Of a stretch of DNA of 64,000 bases, positions 57,855 through 64,000 are shown one piece after another. This stretch comes from Agelas oroides (Eukaryota; Porifera; Demospongiae; Agelasida; Agelasidae). The stretch lies in NCBI GenBank assembly GCA_949130485.1, contig OX422192.1, positions 812,218 to 876,217 on the forward strand, written 5' to 3'. The translations under genes and the position numbers were made by a program. Every line of letters begins with the position of its first letter. The first letter of the stretch is position 1. The notes under the pieces are model-generated. The model worked only from the letters and a program-made list of their open reading frames with translations, searched no databases and was not told where the DNA came from.

Positions 57855-60800
57855 AAGTATCTAGAATTGAGAGAGGAGGCTCAAAATACAGGTAGGGGTA
57901 CAGAGCAGAGATTATGACGATTGAGGTTGGGAGTCGAGGTGTTGTCTCAGTAAAGGGTTTTAAATCCCTTTTCTAGCCCGTTACTATGTGGTTGCTATGT
58001 AATAGAGTGCATTATATTTCAGATAAAGCCTTGTAGTTTGTATCCCGTGGGCATCAAGTACAGGTAACTTTATTTGCCTGGAGTTACGCAGAAATATACA
58101 TATTTTTATGTGCATTCTCAACCGCTCAGCATTGCGATAACACAGAATGGGTCGACGACAGCGACAGCCAGTCCGAGAACAAGCCGCGCGGACAAGCCCC
58201 AACGGGCCAAAAGAGACGAAAATCAAACCGGTAACGCTCTGTGCTCACGGTGGCTACGAAGCTAGCTTTGAGGCTTGTTTCGTGGACATAGGATGCCTTG
58301 AGAAACATAATTTGTCAACAGCGCTGTTGGAAAACAGCAGAAAGCTTCACGGCATAGCCGTCAATTCTCATAAGGGTCGCAATACTTTCACGTCGTTTCA
58401 TGTCCCCTCACGTGATATGTGTGGGTGGAGCATGCATTGCGCTTGCGTAGTGTAGTATGGAACTTGTATGACAGTTGGGTAGTACCATAGATATATGAGA
58501 CGTTACGTCTCATATATCTATGGTAGTACATATTAGACGGAGATGGTCGTTCGAAGTTGCTTGTGGTCTAATGGTTAGGGCTCAGTATACAGGTTAGGGT
58601 TAAGGTTAGGGCTAGGGACGGGAAATGGGTTTTATTCCTTCTTTTTTTTTTCTGCTTTAAAAAGTGACGAACACCATGTGATGCCACTTGTGTGGCGTAA
58701 GTGCGACGTAATGCGGCTTTCACCCTGCACCTGGGTCATGTGACAGGGGACATGAAACGACGTGAAAGTAATGAGACCCATTCTCATAAGGCTTCGCCAC
58801 TCGAGCCCGTTTCCAGACTGGCTGTTGTCGCCCATCGCAGTGTTGAACGGTTTCAAAGTCGCAGCTACGACAAAACTGGTTGTTACTACAAGTAACTGAG
58901 TACTACCGTACCTGGCTCTATTATCTATGCTGTAAGCTAGCTAGACTACTAGTGCAACCTTCGAAAAACAGCTGCGTTCACAAATAAACACACCGCTGAC
59001 ATAGCAACACATTGAAGCGCATGCGCAAACGGGCTAGAAGCCAGTTATTAACCGCACCCTCGGGCTTTAGTTGATATATAAGCAACACCCCCCTCGGGCT
59101 GCGCCCTCGGGCGGTGTGCTTATATATCTACTAAAGCCCTCGTGAGCGGTTAATAACTATAACTTAGAGGCTCTCACACCCGTTAGCAAGCGTGAGTTCC
59201 GAACCTTCCTGATTACACTTGCCTGAACAGCCATTCTAGAGTCACACAAGATCTATAACCATGGCAACAGAGACCCCCACCTGCAGTGCATGGTAGAAGT
59301 AACCATATGTGGTGTGTTGGATACCAATGGTAGCAACAGCGGCACGAGCATAGGTGATGGGGTCCGCAATGAGCCTTGAACTGCTTATTCCAGTTGCTGC
59401 ACGGATCATTGCAGTAGCAACCATAAATGGCTTAACATCCTGGAAGATGGGACAGGAGAGGAGGTGAGAAGAGAGGAGGTGAGAGGAGAGGAGGTGGGAG
59501 GAAGGAGGTGGGAGGAGAGGAGGTGCATGGGAGGAGAGGTGGTGGGAGGAGAGGAGGTGGGAGGAGAGGAGGTGAGGTGAGAAGAGAGGAGGTGAGAGGA
59601 GAGGAGGTGGGAGGTGAGGAGGTGAGAGAGAGGAGGTGGGAGGAGAGGAGATGGGAGGAGAGGAGGTGGGAGGAGAGGAGGTGGGAGGAGAGGTGGTGGG
59701 AGGTGAGGAGGTGAGAAGAGAGGAGGTGGGAGGAGAGGAGGTGGGTATGAAGACAATAGGGAGCATGACGGTGTACAAGAAGATACTGGTGTTTAAAGTC
59801 TTCACTGTGCTTACACACACGTACCTGTACAATGATTCCCTTTGAGCTGTACTCCTTACGCAGAGCATCAGAGAAATGGGTTTCAAAACTCTGCGGGAGG
59901 GAGGATGAAGAAATAATGGTAATTACACAACTGAATTGAAGATTTCTTGTACCTCATACCAGACTTGTGTGCTATTGCATAGCAACCAGATGTCCTTACA
60001 CTTCTTACACTACAGTGGAACCCCTCTACGGTGGACACCATCAGGAGTGAACAATTTATAGCGAGGTGTCCCTAACTCAGTGGCTTCCGGTATATTTTCA
60101 GTAGGCGTGGTACTGCATAATTGGACTGTTGAGCACAACATGACTACATTTTCAGAGTCTTCCCTTGCTGTACGCTGGTGGAAAAGGCTAAGCAGAGGGG
60201 TAACGGTGCTAATCTAATGTCAAATTGTTAACTTCAGCGCGGCAGTGGACAATCTTGTGGAAAAGGTCGATGAGTGTCAACTAAATTGGGGTCGTTAAAT
60301 ATGATCTGCATCTGTTGGGAGTGCAAAAAGTGTTCGTTATATATATACAGAGTGGTGGGGTGTTTGCTAGTTCCCGCTTTACTGTACTAATAAGCGACGG
60401 AAAGCTGGGCGGGGCCTGGGAACGAGGCTAGGCTGCTTAAGTATTGAAGTGAATGGAAGGACAGTCCGGACTTTGGAAGTGTCCATTAGATGTCTGCTAT
60501 TGTGGGGTATCCACTAGAGTTCAACTGAAGTCCACACAACAACTTGGTCAGAAAAGGTCTAGGAACTTAGTATGGGAGCTATGTTCATGTGCCATTTTTG
60601 GCACAATTTCGATGGCCCATTTTAATGGCATATATTTATCTGCCATTTTTGGCAGATTTGTGTACTCAGTTGCCTATAGGAACACATGTACCTTTTCAAC
60701 CAAGAATGGGATGGTGAATCTATGTGCCAATAATGGCTCATTCGTGAACCATTCTTGGCACATTTGTGCACTCTGTTACCAATACACGTACCCTTTCAAC

Positions 60801-63617
60801 CAAACATGGCAAGGTGATTACTTGGTAGCACAACATTTTGTTACAACAATGAGCATACAAGTATGTTTAACTATTGACACACTATACAACCTATAATTAA
60901 TCCTGCTACGGTCAACTAGGAGCAGAAGCCTTCTTCTTCGGTATGCTGGTATCACGGCCGACAGGATGAGCAGCTGCGAATCCCCTCGTATTCCATTTCA
61001 GATTTTTACATCTCGATTTCAAACTCCTCCTCAGAACATTATTTACGACAATGGATGCAAATTGCATGTTTACTGTTTAAACAGCACTCTACAAGGAGAC
61101 TCGATTTTATGTTGACCGATTTCATGGGAGAGGCCACATAGGTTGCAGCAAAGGCTACTGCCTTGACATGTACAACTCTATGAACATTAAGGCTCTGAAT
61201 TCTCAGGTGAATGAGCAGGCAAATGCTGGCTTGCAACGAATACGAGGACAACTAGCCTACATGACACCGAGTAACTTCATTTTGACTCTTTGTTTGTTTT
61301 TAGCTCTGTGTAATCAAGACAAAGTTATGAAGTTAGACATGTCCACTTTAAGCATTCACTAGTTCTTCAACATTACTGTTACTACATGTGTATCATTTAT
61401 GTATAGCATATTATTAAAGCTGAAGCATGACTTTCCTATAATAGTGCCACAGTAAAAATAAATTGTGCAAAAAGTGGCCCAAAACTGTTCAAACTGTTCT
61501 GTGCCATGTTTGGTTGAAAGGGTACGTGTATTGGTAACAGAGTGCACAAATGTGCATTATTGGCACATAGATTCACCATGCCAAAAGTGGCACAAAGCAG
61601 TTATCAGCCAAAATCGGTTGAAAACTGTTCTGTGCCATTTTTGGTTGAAAGGGTACGTGTGTTCCTATAGGTAACGGAGTGCACAAAATTAATGTGCCAA
61701 GAATGGTTCACGAATGAGCCATTATTGGCACATAGATTCACCATCCCATTCTTGGTTGAAAAGGTACATGTGTTCCTATAGGCAACTGAGTACACAAATC
61801 TGCCAAGATAAATATATGCCATTAATGGCAGAGTGCTGTATGTGCCATTATTGGAATAAAATGGGCCATCGAAATTGTGCCAAAAATGGCACATGAACAT
61901 ACCTGTTGTATGGGGTTACTACTCGCTAGGAAACATCAATCTTGCATGAGGGCATACCTTGGTGGCACTGTAGACGCTGTTCAGTTGCAGAGGATGGTCC
62001 GACACGCCAGAGGAGATATTTACAATCACCCCACATCTCCTGAACGTAGGTAATGTGGGATGGGAGGGAGAGAGGATGATACACAGTATGTAAAACAAAA
62101 GAGAGTGATCAAAAGCCTGGAGGCAGGGAAGGCCTGGGAACCAGGCTAAGTCTGATATGGAGGGGGGGTGGGGGAGTGTGTGTGAAGGTTCTAAGCTAGT
62201 GAGTATGGAGGACAAGCATCAGAGATCAAGAAAGAAACTGCTCACTTCACGACCATCTTTGGCAGCAACATACGGGTCATCTGTGAGAGGTGGAGGGGGG
62301 ATGGAGGGGAGGAGGGAGGAGATGGGGTGGGGAGGTGGAGGGGGGAGGAATCACAGTGGGTATAGCATTATCATGTATGATTGTTTGCTCTCACTACACA
62401 CACCTCACCTGTACGACTGTGTGACAGTTGATTTGAACAGTTTTGTAGTGCAACTATGGAAACAAACACTATATTACAGCCACTAAGATATGAAGTGAGT
62501 TGTATAATGCAGTTTGTTGACAAACTAGCGCACGACTTACCTCTTCCGGCACTTCACCAAAGTACTCTGGATACTCATGGATATAGCCGACATTGTTTAC
62601 TAAAAATACAAACAACATGTGGGATGACTCCAGCCACAGAGCAGGGACAAGGGCTTGAAGAAGGAGTTATTAGCCTTACCAAGAACCCCAATGTCGAGAT
62701 CCTGGAGCTCCTCAGCTATACGAGGGTAGATCTCTGGACCCTCAGAGAAATCAACTGGAATGACGTGAACTTCACGATTGTGCTTCTCCTCTGGGGGAGG
62801 GGAGTAAGGAGAGTGAGAGAGGGGTGAGAGGGGTGTGTTGGAGTGAGGAGGAAAGGAGAGGAGGGGACAAGGGAGGAGGAGGTGAGGGATACAAAGATGC
62901 AGCTGTTGACAGCCAACTCACTTATCTCGTCGGCCACTTTCTGCAGTTTGTCCTGAGAGCGACTCATGATGACCACATTCAGCCCTCGTCTGGCCAGCTG
63001 GAAATGAAGCAACCCTCAAATCATGCGTGTAACTGACGACTCAGCAACACACAATGATGTAATACTTACCTCCAGTGCATAGCCCCTTCCTATACCCTCA
63101 GACGCTCCCGTCACCACTGGAATGAGAGGTGAAATGGAAACATGGGAATCGGACCAGCAGTGAAATGAAAACATGGGAACTGGCCTGCTCACCTGCCCAT
63201 GGTCCATATTTCTTGAGGTTGATTCGTGAGATGCCCCACGGAGCCAGGAAGAAGGCACAGAACCCACCTGACAACTGCCACATGTGCTTCAGCATCCACT
63301 TCAGTAGAACACCAGCACCAAAAATTGCTGCTACATTTCTAAGCACGTGTGTGTGTGTGTGTGGGGGGGGGGGGTGGGGGGGTGGGGGGGTGGGGAGAAG
63401 CAGTGTACCACATGCACTACAGCAATATTTCTGCAAAGGAGGAAATTATGAGAGGAGGCGATCTGTCATCAGACTTGCTAATCTTGTTTCCCCCTCACAC
63501 AATCACGTGGAGTAGCTAGCTCCAAAATGTTGCTACGGTTACTTTACGAGCTGCTTGCCTGTAGAAGCAGAACTGCTCCGAGTAAAACAGGTTCATCAGC
63601 TGACTGAAGAGCGCCAT
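57695..63617 (-). CDS. HSD17B12-like very-long-chain 3-oxoacyl-CoA reductase, copy C (12 exons)
   Basis: Exons (minus): 63559-63617, 63193-63338, 63070-63116, 62922-62997, 62680-62790, 62541-62599, 62409-62453, 62246-62280, 61958-62039, 59825-59890, 59281-59439, 57695-57802. Sizes match copy A except exon 11 (159 against 171 nt); phases agree, about 330 residues. Motifs: N-terminal hydrophobic segment (NVAAIFGAGVLLK), TGASEGIG, NNVGYIHEYPEYF, NISSG, YSATK, and C-terminal KNKAKQK with a KxKxx ER-retrieval pattern. Intron 1 uses the same GC donor. Intron 9 holds a pogo-like remnant and a KDZ-like transposon; intron 11 holds fold-backs. Expected to reduce 3-oxoacyl-CoA on the ER. It shares its promoter region with the divergent exon at 63809. 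Confidence 0.85.
58365..58790. repeat. Inverted repeat in intron 11 of copy C
   Basis: 58365-58416 (TTCTCATAAGGGTCGCAATA, then ACTTTCACGTCGTTTCATGT) pairs with 58736-58790. Between them lies the palindrome at 58483 and a TTAGGG-like stretch near 58588-58612. Confidence 0.7.
58483..58525. repeat. Perfect 21-bp palindrome with 1-nt loop
   Basis: TACCATAGATATATGAGACG then T, a single T centre at 58504, and the exact mirror to 58525. Confidence 0.88.
59043..59158. repeat. Fold-back element
   Basis: AGTTATTAACCGCACCCTCG at the left pairs with CGTGAGCGGTTAATAACT at the right; the inner arms CTTTAGTTGATATATAAGCA and TGCTTATATATCTACTAAAG also pair. Short CG-rich loop. Confidence 0.75.
59455..59745 (-). 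repeat. Purine-rich minisatellite in intron 10 of copy C
   Basis: GGAGGTGGGAGGAGA-type units, pyrimidine-rich in sense, right before the exon 11 acceptor. Counterpart of 21440-21640. Confidence 0.8.
60013..60515. mobile_element. Candidate pogo/Tigger-like remnant in intron 9 of copy C
   Basis: Orthologous to 21896-22330 in copy B, starting CAGTGGAACCCCTCTACGGT. A TAGCCT-hairpin half (GCGACGGAAAGCTGGGCGGG...GAGGCTA) is inserted at about 60390-60432, absent from the copy B version. Confidence 0.4.
60577..61907. mobile_element. KDZ/Zisupton-like DNA transposon remnant
   Basis: Long inverted ends: the left end (CTATGTTCATGTGCCATTTT) is repeated inverted at 61495-61907 with many TGCCATTTTTGGCA-like palindromes. 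GTATGGG at 60570-60576 and 61908-61914 looks like a 7-bp target duplication. The matching intron of copy B lacks the whole insertion. The middle encodes a KDZ transposase fragment. Confidence 0.65.
60985..61362 (+). pseudogene. KDZ-family transposase C-terminal fragment, frameshifted
   Basis: First frame: PPQNIIYDNGCKLHVYCLN. After a shift near 61105: FYVDRFHGRGHIGCSKGYC, then NSQVNEQANAGLQRIRGQLA and YMTPSNF, stop at 61360. The order YDNxC, VDRFHxxxHxxC, NxQxxEQxNxxL, YMxxxNF fits the C-terminal half of KDZ (Kyakuja-Dileera-Zisupton) transposases as I know them. N-terminal half missing, so not functional. Confidence 0.65.
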
Positions 63618-63808
63618 GATGAGAGATCGAGTTTGCACTTGGTATAACGACGCCAAATCACATCGCTCGCCCCACCCTGGGTAGCGGACTCTTCTGCAAG
63701 GGTCTACACTAATCGTGGGTGGGACGAGCAAATTACCCTAGTCTCGCCAGCCACACCCTTCCGCAAAGGGCGAGACTAATTAGCCGCATTGGAGTGGAGC
63801 GATCAATC
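63618..63808. promoter_or_regulatory. Probable bidirectional promoter, second copy
   Basis: 191 bp between the divergent starts at 63617 (minus) and 63809 (plus), almost identical to 171-361, including the TAGTCTCGCC hairpin at 63739-63780. Confidence 0.55.
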
Positions 63809-63867
63809 ATGGCGCTCTTCAGTCAGCTGGTGGATCTGTTTTACTCCGAGCAGTTCTGCTTTTACAG
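63809..63867 (+). CDS. First exon of an HSD17B12-like gene running off the right edge
   Basis: Identical in layout to copy A exon 1 (MALFSQLVDLFYSEQFCFY plus two bases, then GC donor). The following intron matches copy A intron 1 up to the window end, including the first bases of the fold-back element. Confidence 0.7.
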
Positions 63868-64000
63868 GCAAGCAGCTTGTGGTGAATAGTCTCACGGAGT
63901 TTGGGGGCTTCTTGGAGTGTATAATTTTTATGCAACAGGACTGACAAATGTACTGGTCTGATATAGTCGGGTGTAACCCGACCTTCGCGAAAAACGGAAG

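Noticed and set aside
58588..58612. Interstitial telomere-like TTAGGG sequence
   Set aside because: Only about three imperfect units (GTTAGGGTTAAGGTTAGGGC) near an A-box-like sequence; too short to call a telomeric remnant.

Overview
This 64-kb window is eukaryotic, from an intron-rich but fairly compact invertebrate genome. Most introns are under 1 kb with clean GT-AG borders, genes lie on both strands, and fold-back elements, minisatellites and tRNA-like repeats are scattered through introns and spacers. A demosponge such as Amphimedon queenslandica fits best: several death-domain genes with odd partners, a 2A-like peptide at the head of one of them, and an HSD17B12-like family. This assignment is inference from gene content, not from a database match.

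Two gene families dominate. (1) An HSD17B12-like very-long-chain 3-oxoacyl-CoA reductase family of 12-exon genes. Copy A (+, 362-6558) and copy C (-, 57695-63617) can be read through all 12 exons with matching phases. Copy B (-, 20944-23839) is decayed. Copy D (+, 24001-26307) is a divergent, 5'-truncated paralogue. The first 600 bases of the window recur almost unchanged at the right edge. Each copy holds a head-to-head pair of HSD first exons on opposite strands, separated by 191 bp that probably act as a bidirectional promoter. (2) Five death-domain genes: two tandem death-coiled coil-kelch genes (8273-11641, frameshifted; 16498-19516, open), two kelch-ZU5-death genes on the minus strand (27349-30558 and 49283-56074), and one plus-strand gene encoding 2A-like leader, death domain, a cysteine-led helical module and about 29 ankyrin repeats (38388-48106).

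Mobile DNA: a complete, young Ty3/gypsy LTR retrotransposon (32139-36553) with a perfect 5-bp target duplication; a KDZ/Zisupton-like DNA transposon remnant in an intron of copy C that is absent from the matching intron of copy B; pogo-like remnants; several TIR or fold-back elements; and families of short hairpins with TAGCCTCGTTCCC or TAGTCTCG ends. A 52-bp minisatellite of exactly 40 units fills intron 9 of copy A.

Most notable biology: the 2A-like peptide spliced in phase onto a death domain, and the kelch-ZU5-death proteins. The latter resemble PIDD/UNC5CL with a kelch propeller as the N-terminal module, and both keep a His-Phe-Ser motif of the kind used for ZU5 autoproteolysis. Together they suggest a locus rich in innate-immunity or cell-death signalling proteins, evolving by local duplication, module swapping and repeat expansion.
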